Source of the DNA: Hetaerina americana
Taxonomy: Eukaryota; Arthropoda; Insecta; Odonata; Calopterygidae
Reading direction: 5' to 3'
DNA length: 64,000 nucleotides
NCBI GenBank assembly: GCA_022747635.1
Contig: JAKTNV010000014.1
Coordinates: 10,551,110-10,615,109 of the forward strand
Of this stretch, positions 12,936 through 25,917 are shown piece by piece (within the stretch, counting starts at the first letter, position 1; every line of letters starts with the position of its first letter). The notes under the pieces are model-generated. The model had not been told where the DNA came from. It was given only the letters and a program-made list of their open reading frames with translations, and did not search any database. The translations under genes and the position numbers were made by a program.

Positions 12936-15140
12936 ACATTTGTGATGTCGGGGATAGTTTCTGTTGATGTTAATATACATTCTTTATGAGAGATAATTGC
13001 CTACAAATTTGTTATTATTACTGTTTAAGAAAACGCTTTAAAAATAATGGATGCATTTTGTTTGCTCATCGATGAATACTATAAATGGTTCAAAGTAATT
13101 CCCACTGTTGAGCTCAGGTGTACAGGAGTAAAAGGGATTCCATGAATGCCATATCAATCAATATATATATATGCCATCTTCTCATCCATTATTACGATTA
13201 TTACCATCGTAATTCGTCAGTCATTTGTCACCATAGAAACAGCGTAATTAATGATGCTGTGAATCGCAGGATCGCTGTAAATGTTGAGATGTGTAGTGAA
13301 TTTGTCGAGTGTGGTTCAAGTATCACCGAGTATTTAGAGTTTTTTGAATCGCCGAACATAGGTTAGTTTATACATTCTGCTTATTCCCGTTATTGTTACA
13401 TTTTTTGTTTTGAAATTGAATTTGAGATCTTTTGATTTTGTTCAAAATTACCATTTTGAGGTTGCATATTGTTGTTTAATAAAATAGTAACTTGACTGTG
13501 TGTGTCCCTTGCCGAAAAGCTATATCATTTTACTCTTTTGTCTAAACTCTCTTACATTCATATTAAAGTTTAACAGTCACATTCTGAGAAAGTTAGATGA
13601 GTGATCAGAAATCGGATGTCACTAATTGCTGCTAATCACAGTTTCTTCCCTTGTCCAATTTGGTAACAAATATTTCGGAAAGCGAGCCTCTAGTTGTTAA
13701 CAAGTAGGTGATTGAGTCTGTTTAATGAACAAAGATTTTTATCACTTTCATTTGACCAGAATGACGAAGTAAATAAAAATTTAAAAAATTATTTTGCAAC
13801 ATCGTATCTGTAATTTAGGAATTTATAATTGGTGTATCGTCGGTCAAATTATCCTTAAATTTTGGTGGTAAGTAAGTATAGGTGTACAAATACCAGATGG
13901 AGTGTGAGAGGCGTGATTGTTTGTGAAAGTTTCTGTCGTGACTTCTGTCGTGCTTATGAGAACTGATCAACGATCACGTGAGAAATAACGTTATTTAACC
14001 ACTGGGATCTTCTTTTACGAAATGTTTGACTTTTTAGACAGCCTATTTCACTACTACTAATAAATGCAGTTCAAAAACTCCTGAAAAAGAAAATAAGTGA
14101 TTTCTTTCAATCGGAAACTTCACTTATGAATTTCGAATATCTAAATCTATTCACGTGTGAACGTGTCTATAAATTATATGATTACATTTTGTAATGTCAG
14201 TGGGTCATGAACGCCTGAAATTATGGCTTGTGTAGCAAAATCCCATCGCAAATCATTAAAAAGTTCCTCGGACCTCCAGTATGATACCTAGGTGAGCAAA
14301 CCCCGTAAATAGGGAACTTTTCTTTGACGCTACGCCCTCTTAGAAGTCAATCCTTTCTCTACCAACTGTTCTTATATCGTAACACTGGCAAATGTTTGAA
14401 CCGTCAGTCAGGGTAAAATGAGTATTCAGAGGCAACTTGAGCAGCTAGTTCCCAGTGGGTCAGTCATCATCAATCGTGGTGGGCATTGGGCAGAGGCCGG
14501 CGTCAACTTATCCCATGTTCCTTGCGGATCACCCCAGCGTGTTTCTCAGTTATTGAGAGAGCGGCGGTCATATCGCGGTGGGATGAACTAAAGGGGACAC
14601 ACATTGTTTGCTGTGGTAAAGTGATAAGTCTGGGAACTCAAAATTTAAATGAGAGGTGATCTAGGGATTGAGCTAAATAATTAATTTCTTCCCTTCCATG
14701 GAATAATCATGCGAAGTCAAACCTGACGCATTAATTCGAGAGTTAATGAAGATAATCATTTCATGGGTGGACCCATTAATAGAAGCATGGAGTATTACTC
14801 GAAAAAAAAGTTATTTAAAAGTTTCCAGCCCATTCTATTATGCATGATAACAATATTTTTTATTCACTTCTAGGTAAGATACAAGAAAATTAAGACTTCA
14901 TATCAAACTTGTTTCCTGTTGACCTTTCCCGTGTAATTTTATATTCTTACACTTCATTCAGTGTTACATACCATATATTTCAACTGGAAATCTGGACCCG
15001 TTCATTCCAGTTGACATTGCACTTACCCGTATAATCTAATGCTTGATTTAAAAAAAATGCGTAAAACAAGCTTTTTCGTCCGGGAACCCACCGGTGGGGA
15101 ACTAAGGGATTAACAATTGCAATTGGAGTACAATGGAATT
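12936..15140. other. Unassigned AT-rich DNA
   Basis: I see no gene or identifiable repeat. A short frame at 13118-13366 has no family resemblance. A GC-richer patch at about 14450-14600 might be an old repeat, but I cannot match it to anything else in the window. Confidence 0.4.
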
Positions 15141-15146
15141 TTAAGG

Positions 15147-15435
15147 GGATGGAGATGGTGCGGGGGCTGACGTACTGGCTTTCCCACTCTGAGGGCTTGG
15201 GTTAGATTTCCGGCGACGACATATTTTTTGAGTATTGTGGCGTCCCGATCCCTACTTGAGGTGCTTTATGGAGGGCACTTAGTGTGAGTGCGCCGTCCGT
15301 CGGATGGGACGTTCAGCTGCGTACCCCTTGAGGCCTTTCGCTAATGCCGACGCTGGGTTTCTCTTAATCCTTTCCTTTCCATCCCTTTGGCGCAAATGAC
15401 CTGAGCTGTCGGTCGCCTCCCATAAAAATAACTAC
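15147..15435 (+). mobile_element. SINE-1 copy (tRNA-derived SINE)
   Basis: This 289-bp unit matches the copy at 26854-27166 (opposite strand) along its whole length. It starts with a tRNA-like head (GAGATGGTGCGGGGGCT, then a decayed B box near 15204-15216). The body carries the shared motif CCGTCCGTCGGATGGGACGT and the segment CGACGCTGGGTTTCTCT, and it ends in an A/ACT-rich tail. Direct repeats TTAAGG at 15141-15146 and 15436-15441 flank it as a short target-site duplication. The B box has lost its consensus, so transcription by RNA polymerase III is unlikely. Confidence 0.8.
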
Positions 15436-15984
15436 TTAAGGATTGAAAATACTAAATTTTACGTTGAATTATATGCATAGGAAAGGCTTCCTCGGAGTAG
15501 CATAATTTTATCAGTTAATGGAATCATATTTACTTGGTTTTAAAGAGACAGCACCGGTAAAATTTCCGACGAATCCAATTTGAATTAATCGTTAATTATT
15601 TTAGAAGTTTTAGTGAGGAAAGTGGACTCCTAAACTGTACTAACCTTGAGTGGCGAGCTTATATACACTATTTCTTCTTGTAGGTAAAATACGTACATAT
15701 TTGTGTGAAATACGATCTATATAATTATCTAGAAAAAAACGACAGCGTTTAGTAAAATTACACTGACACAAAATTTACGAATGCAGTAGGACCAATGCAG
15801 CGTTCATCATCGGCAACTGAAAATGTATCGTACATGTTACGCATCAATTAGAGGAATCCTCTGATCCACGTAAAACAATATTTATCATGAACTTATGATG
15901 AAAATGGTTAGCCATGGTGATGGGCGGTCGATGGTGATGGTTGATGGGCGGTATGTGTACTATATACTTTACAATGTATTGGTA

Positions 15985-16415
15985 ACGATGTTTTCCCGAC
16001 GTGGGCGTGAACTGCTGAATTCAGGCCGTCGATTAAGTGTGTGTTTGATCGTAGATCGTATTGGCATTGATAGAATGACAGTGCACACCTTACCATTGAA
16101 AATTTGGCGATTCGAAAGATCTGCGCTAAACTCGTCCCGAAGGTCTTGACGGACGATCAAGAGCAGAGTCTGCTCGCGATGGCCTGCGACGCGACGATTA
16201 CCCAACCCGTTTAAAATCCCGACCTGGCGCCAGCAAGCTATTTCCTATTCCTAAAAGTGAAATCCTCCCTCAAAGGATACCATTATGGCACCTTAAGTAC
16301 CGACAAAGAAACTCAATGTGTACCTTCAACGACCTTCCGGGATCCGCCTATCAGGGAGTCGTGGAAAAACCGCTGGCAAAAGTGTGTTGAGGCTAAAGGA
16401 ATGTAATTTGAATAA
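15985..16415 (+). pseudogene. Mariner transposase relic
   Basis: Two blocks of mariner transposase can be read on the plus strand. The first, about 16020-16160, has RRLSV, a degenerate helix-turn-helix, and after a frameshift RKICAKLVPKVLTDDQ. This is nearly the same as residues 113-129 of the intact transposase at 48714-49763, whose reading there is RKICAKLVPKVLSDDQ. The second block, about 16210-16410, has PDLAP, FLFLKVKSSLKG, a YGTL motif and a WKNRWQKCVEAKG end. The part with the first two catalytic Asp residues is deleted between them, the third catalytic Asp is replaced (LAPASYF instead of LAPxDFF), and in-frame stops are present. It is a dead, older copy of the same subfamily. Confidence 0.8.
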
Positions 16416-16419
16416 ATTT

Positions 16420-19160
16420 GAGGCTTAGAAGCAATATAATGAAATAAATCTATTTTTCCGAAACTTTTCCCGATACTTTTAATACAAACCATGCATGATG
16501 GATTTACCAAATGACTTTATTTTCCTCTACCGCCTAATATGCATCCTCCCATAGCGTCAATAATTATTTTAAAAATAGTATGTTTGTTAATACCGTGGCT
16601 TCTCTGCCATTTTTTCTGCCATCTCAGAAATACTCTCACCAATGCACGTAGTTTTACTCGATGATGTTGAAAATGTATTATTAGCCACATCGTACCGCAG
16701 TAGGAGAGCTCATGTACATAAAATAGAGAGGTTTCATGTAGAGCAGATAGATTTAAGATGCCATTTTTCTCATGCACCATGAGGGATCATAATAACCTTG
16801 TCCGACCGCGCTAGGGGGGAATAATATTTTGGGTCAGAAGTTTGGGTCGGGTGTAATCACCCCATGTCACACACCCTAGTGGTGGCTTGCTGGGTATCTA
16901 TAATCTGTAGCGTAAAAATAGATCGGATTTGTTCACTTTTTCCCTTCATCTAATTACTTGACAAAATTTTTCTAAATCCTTAACCTTGAAGGCTAAATTT
17001 CGAGCTACGTACTTTTCCAGCCCTCCAACACAATATTACGCATGAATGCTAGTCTTCTATGGATTTTTAGGTTAGTTTGCATAATTTAGACTCCATATGA
17101 ATTTCATTAGTGAGAATGTGTTATTTACTTAATGAAAATTTGGTAAATAATATACTAATTACAATGATGTATGTAGTGATTTTGAAATTGAGGAATTAAT
17201 TTGAGGTATTATTAATTATCTTAGCCCTGTACATGCTTAAAAATACCGACAACGTTATTGCATTCCCCGACAATGAATATTTCATATTGAACGAATTAGC
17301 ACAACTTCAGATAAAATATCACGTAGGGTCTTTTTATGAATGTTTGATGTTTCAAAATAATGACAAAGAAGCTGAGAGCAGCATTATGACCTTTTTGGAT
17401 TTTAAGAGTTCTCAATGTTTCACGCGTCATGCAAATATATGCAAGAAGATGTAATAAGTGAGTGGAAATAAATTTTTTACACAATCGCAAAAAGGGCACC
17501 TTATAATAGCCATATCAAAATAAAATGGCGTGCAAGGAATTACTGGAGACCTTCAGAAAAGCGTAATTAATTCTTCTGAATTTCTTATACAGGCAATGTA
17601 TGGCGTTTCCGATGATACAGCAATGTACGTAGAACGAGTCCTACAGATTGGGAAATACTCTTACTTTTAAGGGTTTTCCATAACTTTTACGAATGGTTTA
17701 CGGAATTGGGTCTGCAAATAAAAATGCTAAAAAGGTACCCTTAGATATTCCTTAAAAATAAGATAAGACGAGTAGATATTTTTTCTCATCCTGAAGTGAC
17801 CAAATGATCATTGTTTGGCGGAGTATAATACTTCGGTGTAACCCCCACGCAGGACGGAAAATACTTCTGCAAAAATGTATAGGCCGTTTAGTGAAACATC
17901 GTATTTTATTAGCAGTTAAACTTTTATTAAAACCTTTGTATCATTTGTGATGCTATCCTACTGTGTTAATTCTTTACTAGTGAATTAAATATTGTAGTAT
18001 TATTTTGGTTGTTCGCCATATGAACATCCGGCTCGTTTTTATGGAACCCTTAACAATAAACGTTGCTTCGATAATAGAACAAATTACAAAGGAAGCTGCC
18101 TGACTTGTGAAAAAACCTACGAAAAGCGACGACGCGTCCCACGGTTACTGTGGTACATAGTCTGGGATCGAAGCACCTGGAGGTTTGGAGACTGCGTTAG
18201 ATTAAATATGAAACAAAGGCATCAGTCGTGGGTTTTACTTGCGACATCGAGGAAACAGTCAACGCTCCCCACTGAGTTGACAGATCAGACAACACTGACA
18301 AAATTTGAGAGATAGACTGTTGAGGAGATGGAGTCAAGGTTCGTTTTCTCGTCGCATGATTCAAGATCGCTATATAAAGATCAGGAAACTCTAATCCGTA
18401 TCTCATCTTTACTTATTGACTGTCCTTTTTCATAAGCGGCACCCCTCTCTACCACACTTCCTTGCGACATATTATATTATCGTAAATGTAGCGATGTTAA
18501 ATCCAGGGGCACCTTATGGCATCGGGTTTTTGAGAGGTGTTTTTTCGGGAGTGATTTTGGCAGATGGCAAATCTTGAAGAGCTATTTGATTGAAGCGACG
18601 GAATTTTGTGGGTTGCCAATTATCAAAGCGTCAACGACGTGTTTTCATTATTGCCTCAGACATAATCGTTGGTTCTATGAGGAATATATAATTCATTGTT
18701 TAATTCTTTTATATTTTAATATGCCGATAAATAGTAATTTTAAATATGCTCGATTAGGTAGAATAATTTTTCACTTCAGCTTTATAAAATTCCTAGATCA
18801 TGTATCTTACCTATTTATAATGGGATTGAACATATAACGGATTGAAGTATTTAAAATTGCTTTTAGAATTTAATAAAAACCATTTCAGGACCACAATTTG
18901 ACAAAATCTTGACCATGCGTTGGAAAAACAGCCAAGATATTAAGATAATGATAAAGAAAGTCGTGTATTAATTGAAAATTACTAGCTCATATTTGCAATA
19001 CGGAAACATGATTAAAGCTGCGTTTTCCTAATTTCGCAAAACTTAAAAATGTATCTCGAATAACAAGCAATATAAATATAATTACAAATTAGCAGAAAGC
19101 AAAAATTACTTCAAGGACCGTAGATGTCACATATGTTTCAGCTTAGCGCACAATTCAGGT
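16420..19160. other. Unassigned AT-rich DNA
   Basis: No gene is supported. A 69-codon frame on the minus strand (18197-18406) lies in a slightly GC-richer patch and is not recognised. A 73-codon frame at 17233-17454 is also unrecognised. I see no SINE, LINE or mariner sequence here. Confidence 0.4.
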
Positions 19161-19172
19161 TTTAGGTTTCTT
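19161..19172. repeat. Left target-site duplication of SINE-2
   Basis: TTTAGGTTTCTT here is repeated exactly at 19314-19325, on both sides of the SINE-2 copy. A 12-bp perfect direct repeat is typical of insertion by target-primed reverse transcription. Confidence 0.8.
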
Positions 19173-19313
19173 TGCAACAATTTCAGTGCATGAAAATCAT
19201 GTGCCTTGGCTGGGACTCGAACCCAGATCCCTCAATATCCGGTCGAGTGCTTTAGCCAGTTAAGCTATCGTAATGCTGTTTCTGTTGCGGCATCTCCCCC
19301 AGTTTCTTTGGAA
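19173..19313 (-). mobile_element. SINE-2 copy, short tRNA-derived SINE (141 bp)
   Basis: Read on the minus strand, a 5' leader (GGGGGAGATGCCGCAACAG) is followed by a tRNA-like body. Box A, TAGCTTAACTGG, is at 19256-19267 and a perfect box B, GGTTCGAGTCC, is at 19213-19223. The anticodon stem and a five-pair T stem can be drawn, but the acceptor ends do not pair, so this is a tRNA-derived element rather than a tRNA gene. Flanking 12-bp perfect target-site duplications (19161-19172 and 19314-19325) define the ends. The element has almost no extra body beyond the tRNA part, and no obvious A-tail. Its leader recurs, decayed, near 26395 and 48445. Confidence 0.78.
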
Positions 19314-19639
19314 TTTAGGTTTCTTGTTTCAACAATAACGGTGTAGAGAAATTATCTTTCATTTAATCAGATTTTGAACACAAAAGTGGTACACTTGACT
19401 TTATTGAGTGTTTTTTCGAATGGAGCCTTAAGAGTATCCATCACATTCTAATATTTTCAGCTCTTTATACCGTCACGGAAAGTGGGGAAAATTGAAAGGT
19501 CACTCTAATAAAATTCAATCGTAGAGAAAATCTGAGGGGTGTAATGAAGCCTTACCATTGATTGTTTGAATGATGCCAGTGGATATATACCATTGGAGTT
19601 CTACTATTAATTCACTTCAGTTAAGGATTTTCATTGGCC

Positions 19640-20800
19640 CACAAGGTGACAACATGAATGACTAGCTTGGTGACGAAAGTAGTGTGGGAAACACACCCTA
19701 GAAATGAAGAAAGGGGATGTGTTAAGCTAAAAGGAAATATTGAACGTGTGAAACATAAGGAAAGCGAATGGAATAGATAAGAGAACAGGATGGGGAAAAC
19801 TTGCCACGGAAGCGTTGGAGGCAGGTATCTATGGGCGAATGGGGAATGACTAGTTCGGAAGGGGAGGGGGCGAGGGAATATGCTTAGTGGAAGGGGAGGG
19901 TGGCATAACGGGGCGAGTAGGGTGTCGGGAGTGGTGAAAAGGAGGTGGGCGTGTGGAGAGGGTGAATGTGCGGGGTTTGGGGGAGGGTGTGTGGAGTGAG
20001 ATGCGGGGATGGATGGGAGGAACGAAGGGTGAGAGAGAGAGAGCAGGGGGAGGGGGCGAGGAGCGAAAAGAGCGCGCGGTTGCACGGGTGGATGGTAGGA
20101 ACTGCTTGCGGAGAGGAATAGGGAGGGGCGAGGGGGTTTGGGTCATGGGTGGGGTGGGCAGAGGGGATGTGGGGGTTTGTCCCGACTCTGCCCCCTTGCA
20201 CGCACAATTTGGCGTGAGTCATGGGCGGCGTGATTCAGCTGTCTATCATCGTGCGTCGGCGTCGATCCGACGATTAGGGTCATCGAAGAAGAGTTTGTGT
20301 TTGCATGCGTTCTGTGTATGTGCGTAAAGCCTCGACGCGGGGGGGGGGGTGGTCGGGAGAAGGAGATTTTTTGACCGGTCTGATGGCTGGAGGGTTTCGG
20401 GGGTGGTGTGGTGGAAGCAGCGCCGCGCGGTCGGGAGCGGGCGATGGAAGAGAGGCGGGGATAGGGAGAGCGATAAGAGGTGGTCGGGGTGAGGGAAGGT
20501 AGAGAGTTAAAAACTTACTTAGGAGGGAGGGGGAAAGGGACCGAGGGTGGGGTGGGAGCGGGTCATAAAGGGGAATTTTTTTTAAGGGTAAGGAAGCCTT
20601 ATTCCCTCGCGCACGACGGGGTGGGACGAATGGGGAAACGGGAGGGGAACGCGGGAAAGACGGTTCGGAAGAGGGGGAGGGGTAAGGGTTCTGGGGTTGA
20701 GAGATTCATATGGCGTATTTAAGATGATGTCGCTTGAAAGCGGGGGGTTTGAGGGTTCCAAATGGGGAGAGATTGGAGGAATATGGGAGATGGAGAGGAA
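19640..20800. repeat. Purine-rich, G-run-rich low-complexity stretch
   Basis: From about 19840 to 20720 the plus strand is overwhelmingly G and A, with very frequent runs of 3-5 G and a run of ten G at about 20340. A less biased insert lies near 20180-20320. The long Pro/His/Ser frames on the minus strand and Gly/Arg frames on the plus strand mirror this composition and are not called as genes. The stretch could form G-quadruplexes or R-loops and might mark a promoter, but no gene start is visible. Confidence 0.6.
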
Positions 20801-21980
20801 AGGAGATTAGCGTGGAAGGAAGGGATGACGGATGGATGCTCGCACGGCTATTTTCGTCAGAAGCTGGCTACTTATCGATGGGACGGGAAAATTTATTGAC
20901 CCAATGGTATTACGGGAAAGAGCTAAAACGGTTAAAGGATTGATTTTTGGAGGCGATATAGGGCCCCTTCTGTCTGCAATTCCTCTCTAGAATACTTAAG
21001 CACCGAGCCCTTTCAAGAACCCTTGAAACCTGGGAAAAATTCCCCTTTTTTAAGAGAATGATTCATAACTCTAGGGTTACCATTTTTTTCAATTTCAGCA
21101 GTTCAATCTTTAGTTTCTCATATGTCACTAAAAATGCTCTCAGTATTTATCTATCGTTTCACCCCATCTGATCTTATGATTCATCAAGGACTCGAGTATT
21201 TGATAAGTTTTGCGATACACTCTAAAAAAATTGCGGACAATCACTGACAATTAAAAGCTGGACGCATTTTTATCTCAATAATAGATATCGAAAAGTAATT
21301 AAACATTTCACAATGATAAATACACGTCCTTCTCCGCCGAGACTCAAGGATGGCACGAACACTATTGATTTCGAAACAGTAATTTGTTGACGGCTACATG
21401 AAATGAAATATAAATTCCAAGTTTGGATTAAATCATTCGTAGTTACATTCACATTAAGATATGGGCAGAGTTTAGAAATAATTGTTTTATTATTAGCATT
21501 GTCATATTTTTATAGCACAATGAGCTATTCCCTAGCAGCAGTATCCACGAAAATCTGATTTTACTCTACATACCCGCGCGAAGGAAACAATTCTCGACAT
21601 CTGCGTTTGCATAGTACCCTGCGAACCACCGCTAGGGTGTGTGATAGGAGCTGCTTGAACACTAGGCATGCAACACAGAAAAGTTACGTTTTTCTTAATT
21701 TTTACTTGCAACATACGAGTTTAGGTTTCGTTGATGTCTCGTATATGTTTCATAATTGTAATGAAGTATTAGCGAACGATAAGTACAGGTGCATGCACTG
21801 CGGCGTGTATTGAAGTGTGGAATATAGTACTTTTCTTAGCATAAGAGATGAATAATCTTGAACAAGAAGTACAATAACCTGAGGTTTGATACAATGATGA
21901 CAGCATACTGATATACTTAATATTAATAAATCATATTTTAATTCATCGGTAGAGGATCCTGTTTCCAATTTTTGTCTCAA
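20801..21980. other. Unassigned DNA
   Basis: No gene or known repeat is recognised. Short frames (60-70 codons) have no family features. Confidence 0.4.
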
Positions 21981-21984
21981 TGAG

Positions 21985-22530
21985 GCTTCACAGATCTATC
22001 TCCTTTACGCTGCACGCGATCTAATTCGGCAATCAATCCAAATTCATGAAGATCCCTTTTACTAGCAGCATGTTCTAAATGAGGTTTATCAGGTAAAATA
22101 TAGAATTTCTTTTGACCTTCTCATCACATTTCCCCAATACTCTTCCAATGATATCTTATTTTTTCTTGCTTGTCCTCGTATCCCCTCATATATATTTTTC
22201 ACCCAGGAGAGGTCGTGATGGCAAGTATTTAATCGAGTCTAAGATTTTTTTGCTGTAGCAGGGGAACGGGAGAGAATTACTCCAATTCCAAAACTCAATC
22301 ACAGTTAACTTTTTTAAATTTAATTTCAATTGCAATATGCCGTACCGACATTGTAATGCATTGAGGTCATCCGCTAATTTTACCGTGTCCTCAGGATTAC
22401 GGGTATCTCTATAAATCGCTGTGCCGTCGGCGAATAAGCGTATTTAACTATTAGCAACACAGTTAATGTCGTTAAGATAAAGCAGGAATGAAATGGGTCC
22501 TATGACACTTACCTAGGGAACAACTGAAGA
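21985..22530 (-). pseudogene. Jockey/CR1-type LINE reverse transcriptase relic
   Basis: On the minus strand a decayed RT can be followed from about 22525 to 21985. It has a GVPQGSVxGP-like start (read as VPxVSVIGPISFLLYLNDI), then IRLFADG in place of the catalytic FADD, then RNPEDTVKLADDLNAL. A degenerate KYL..SW.K segment near 22220 follows, then HLEHAA and LIAELDRVQRKG near 22000. Several stops and shifts interrupt it. The order matches RT motifs 4-7 and the thumb of Jockey/CR1-group LINEs. The second catalytic Asp is lost and the copy is dead. It is homologous to the copies at 47100, 58840 and 39541. Confidence 0.75.
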
Positions 22531-25500
22531 TACGTATATCTTCAGCTTTTATAAACTAATTAATTAAATTTGTTAAGATTGGACTGCAGTTTTAAAAGCA
22601 GTCTTATATTTCTCAGCGTTAAGATACTCTGATTGAAAGCCCAAGTATTCATAGTTTCAGGTAAAATATTATTTTGTGAAATGCTGAAAAATGTCGTCCC
22701 TTTTGTTTTTTCTCAGCGGTTAATTGGCCATCATCATAAAATTTCCGAAAATGTGAATTATTCGTATATCCAAACACGTTAAGACATTCTATACAGATAA
22801 ATGTATTCCTAAACATTATCACAAATGTATTGATATGCGTGTAACTTCATGTATTGATATTATCAAGTGTGAGTCCGGGGTAATTTATAAATGAATTTGA
22901 TAAACATTGAACTTTATATGATAGCCTTTCGCTGGAAAGGGATATAAGTATAATTTTGGAAAAGTACGAACGTGTCAAAACGTTTGGCACGGACCCTGCG
23001 GTAGGTTATTTTCTTTTGATCATCCCGTTTACTATAAACATAAGTAAATTTTCGCTTTTAAATCATCTTCGAAGCTGTTGACTCTGTGACTAAGAACTTT
23101 GATAAAGACCCAGTTATGGTCAGTGCTTATTTAAACAGACGATGAGTCTCTTCCTAAAACATCGGTGGCCACATCTGGTACTCTCAAGCGTTATCTTTGC
23201 TGTCAGATAAGACGCAGATTAGATATATAAGCATGAATCATGTGCGATTTTTTTTGTTTCTTCCTCATCTACTTTGTTTACCCCAAGTGTTTAAGCAACG
23301 CAACAAGGGCCAAGGAAGGTAAACAGCTGTCTTCAGCGTATGTGACTGCATTTGCTTCCTAGTAACACTCTCATCTTTTCCGTATTGAAAGTTCTTTACC
23401 TCTCTTCAGTGGAATATCCAGGATTTCTTTAAGAGTTTATTTGCCTGTGTGTGCGGTTGGGTGCGTACCCTTACGCCATGCGAATCGGCCGCGTAATTAG
23501 TGTTATTTGGTGGTGAAAGTATGCATAAATCGAGCAAAATGTTCAGTGATGAGTGAAATTAAAATCATAGGTAATAATGGTTGTGAAAAGTCAGGTGCGG
23601 GCAAATATACGCTAGAGTCATATTTAATTTGGTATCAAGTGAGTGAAAAACCGCCCTTGCTGAAGCAGTGACATTTTAATTTGTCTATATATCCAAGGCG
23701 TTTTTGTAATATAATATGTATTATTAGTAAAAGTAAATTTGCTGTTACAAAGCTTGTATTTAAACTTTGTTCATGAATTTCAACTTCATATGCTGTAGCA
23801 TTGACGCTTTCCGGCGTAACGTAGTGGCGGTTTTTTTCATCGCAAAAATCAAAACACTTGGTTTTATTTTCTATGTAAAAATTATTGAATAGAATTTCGA
23901 CTTAGGAAGTCATCTTCCGGTTAGGTGACTTTTAGGTTAATTTTAAAGTCGAAATCTGGATAATATGAACAAATATAATGTGAAATTATTAAGTTATAAA
24001 AACTATAGTTCATATAATGTGTACAACTTACCTGGGTTTTACTGCAAAAGAGCACTGGTCACTGAAACAGGTTTCTTGAGAAGGCTCCCCTGTCGTGGAA
24101 TAGATCCGATACGTGCAGATTATTTTTGCAGATTTTTATGTCATCGCTTACTTTATCGTAATCGACTTTCAATATATGAAAAATTCAATGATTTTATTTC
24201 GAGTAAGACGCTGAATTACTTTTCAAATAGCCTTTCATAATAATAAGTATTTTCACTCATTTAAGTGAAAGTGAATTCCCACAAGTTCTGTATCTGAATG
24301 ATGCAGGATATAATAGATTTAGCAATTTACTAAATAACACAAAATAGTGTGTCCCTTTGCCAAGTTGAGGACCTATGGTGTAGGAGGCTGCCCCTCCTCT
24401 TGTCCCTCCCCCGTTAAACCTTTATAGCATTTCTCTGAAGTGAAATGAAATATTTCAAAAAATTAATTTCTTTAATATTGTTAAAGAACGTATGATCTTC
24501 CAGGAGGTAATAAAAACACCCAAACATTCCAAAACCGTGAGTTTTCTTCGCCTCGGGAAATTTTGAAATAAAAATGGTTTCATCGAGATTAAAAGAAATT
24601 GTTATGATAGTACGAGTAGTACTCGTATTTACGCACGGATTTCCTGAAATTAATGTGCTATCCTTCGAAAAAGTCGGTTACTTATTTTATATGAAAAACC
24701 TCTCCTGGTTGTGACCCATGGGAGTGGAACGTTTTGCGTTTGTTATTCCATTAAAAAAATATTTATCATAGACCCAATTATGAAATAATTTGAAAGCTAA
24801 AAACTCCTTTAACTTTTTCAATGTTTATAAGTATTGTTAGCTTTTTCGGTATTAGGTCAGCACCGTATGGAATGATATGTATGATAAGCATGCTTGATGT
24901 GTAATAAAAGTTTGTCATTTTGAAAATTTGTCATTATTAAGACACCGCCTTGAAAGTAGTATGCCACCGTTCCGTATAGGAGCTAACTTCTGAGTGAAGT
25001 TCGAGTCCGTAACTTATCGATTATATGAATTATATTATATATATATTTTTAGGGCACATGAGCATTCCGGGATTATTTTAAAATCACGATTTATTGTACA
25101 TTTGATACCTGCTAAGAATTGCCAAGAAAATATGATTTGTGCTTGAGATACAATTGCATGAAGCTCGGAAATATGCTCCAACTTTTAATGAAATTAATGC
25201 CAGGATGAACTGTTTTAAAATTATGCCAGAATTAACTGTGTTTATATTATTATCCGTCATAAAGAAAAAGAAAGTAAACCCTCCGCCAGTGTTGCTGCAA
25301 CTGTTTATTATTAGGTACTCATTCATTCATTCATTTAGTTTATGGCGATTATGTCAGTTTTCCTTCATGTTTTGTTGATTAGAAAGGCTAGAATGGAGAT
25401 ATTATGAAGTACGTAGTATCAAGTATGGTTTATAATCGTAATAGTTAAATGTCTTCTTGAATTGAAAACATGGTAAAATTGCCATTTTTGTGTTATTTTT

Positions 25501-25735
25501 TGAGTCAAGCAATACGTATTCAATTCATATATTTTTTTTATATTTCCACAAAAACAGTCTTGCTCTCCCAAGACGGAAATGAGGTTTTGAAGCTAAATAA
25601 TGTGCAATTGTTCGATTGGCGAACTGTATTAGGTGATATGAACTCCGTCCAGGTTGCAAGGACCACGTGAGCTACGTTAAAATCAATGGAGGCAGCTCGT
25701 GTCTTACCTTAAAACGCCAAGCTTAAGCTTCTTCT
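22531..25735. other. Unassigned AT-rich DNA
   Basis: No gene or repeat family is recognised. A 91-codon frame at 23965-24240 has no features I know. The sequence is AT-rich with scattered homopolymer runs. Confidence 0.4.
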
Positions 25736-25743
25736 CTTTTAAG

Positions 25744-25917
25744 GATTCTCGACGGGGATCAAAGAAGCATATGAGGAGGCGAAGGAGAGCAGTTAGTAAA
25801 CAGCTGAGGAAAACTAGGGGATCGATCGACTCGGATGGATTGACATTCATGCCTTCCGAAGGCACTGCGGTGAACGGAAAGCACGAAGTCGAAGGTTCTT
25901 TCCCCGCGAACTCGTGA
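25744..25917 (+). CDS. Candidate terminal exon of unknown basic protein
   Basis: A pyrimidine-rich run, CTTCTTCTCTTTTAAG, ends at 25743 and could be a 3' splice site. The frame after it codes for about 57 residues: a very basic start (DSRRGSKKHMRRRRRAVSK) followed by a mixed hydrophilic stretch, ending at TGA 25915-25917. Composition changes to more balanced and less AT-rich across just this segment, which is why I list it. I do not recognise the protein, see no upstream exon, and cannot exclude chance. The basic cluster could be a nuclear localisation signal if it is real. Confidence 0.2.
   Translation, partial: DSRRGSKKHMRRRRRAVSKQLRKTRGSIDSDGLTFMPSEGTAVNGKHEVEGSFPANS

Noticed and set aside
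19199..19285. Functional tRNA gene
   Set aside because: Boxes A and B are good, but the acceptor ends do not pair and the base before the anticodon is C instead of T. A 12-bp target-site duplication flanks a longer unit, so it is a SINE.
19621..20722. Pro-rich minus-strand and Gly/Arg-rich plus-strand open frames of 98-154 codons
   Set aside because: They are products of the purine-rich composition; multiple frames on both strands are open at once.
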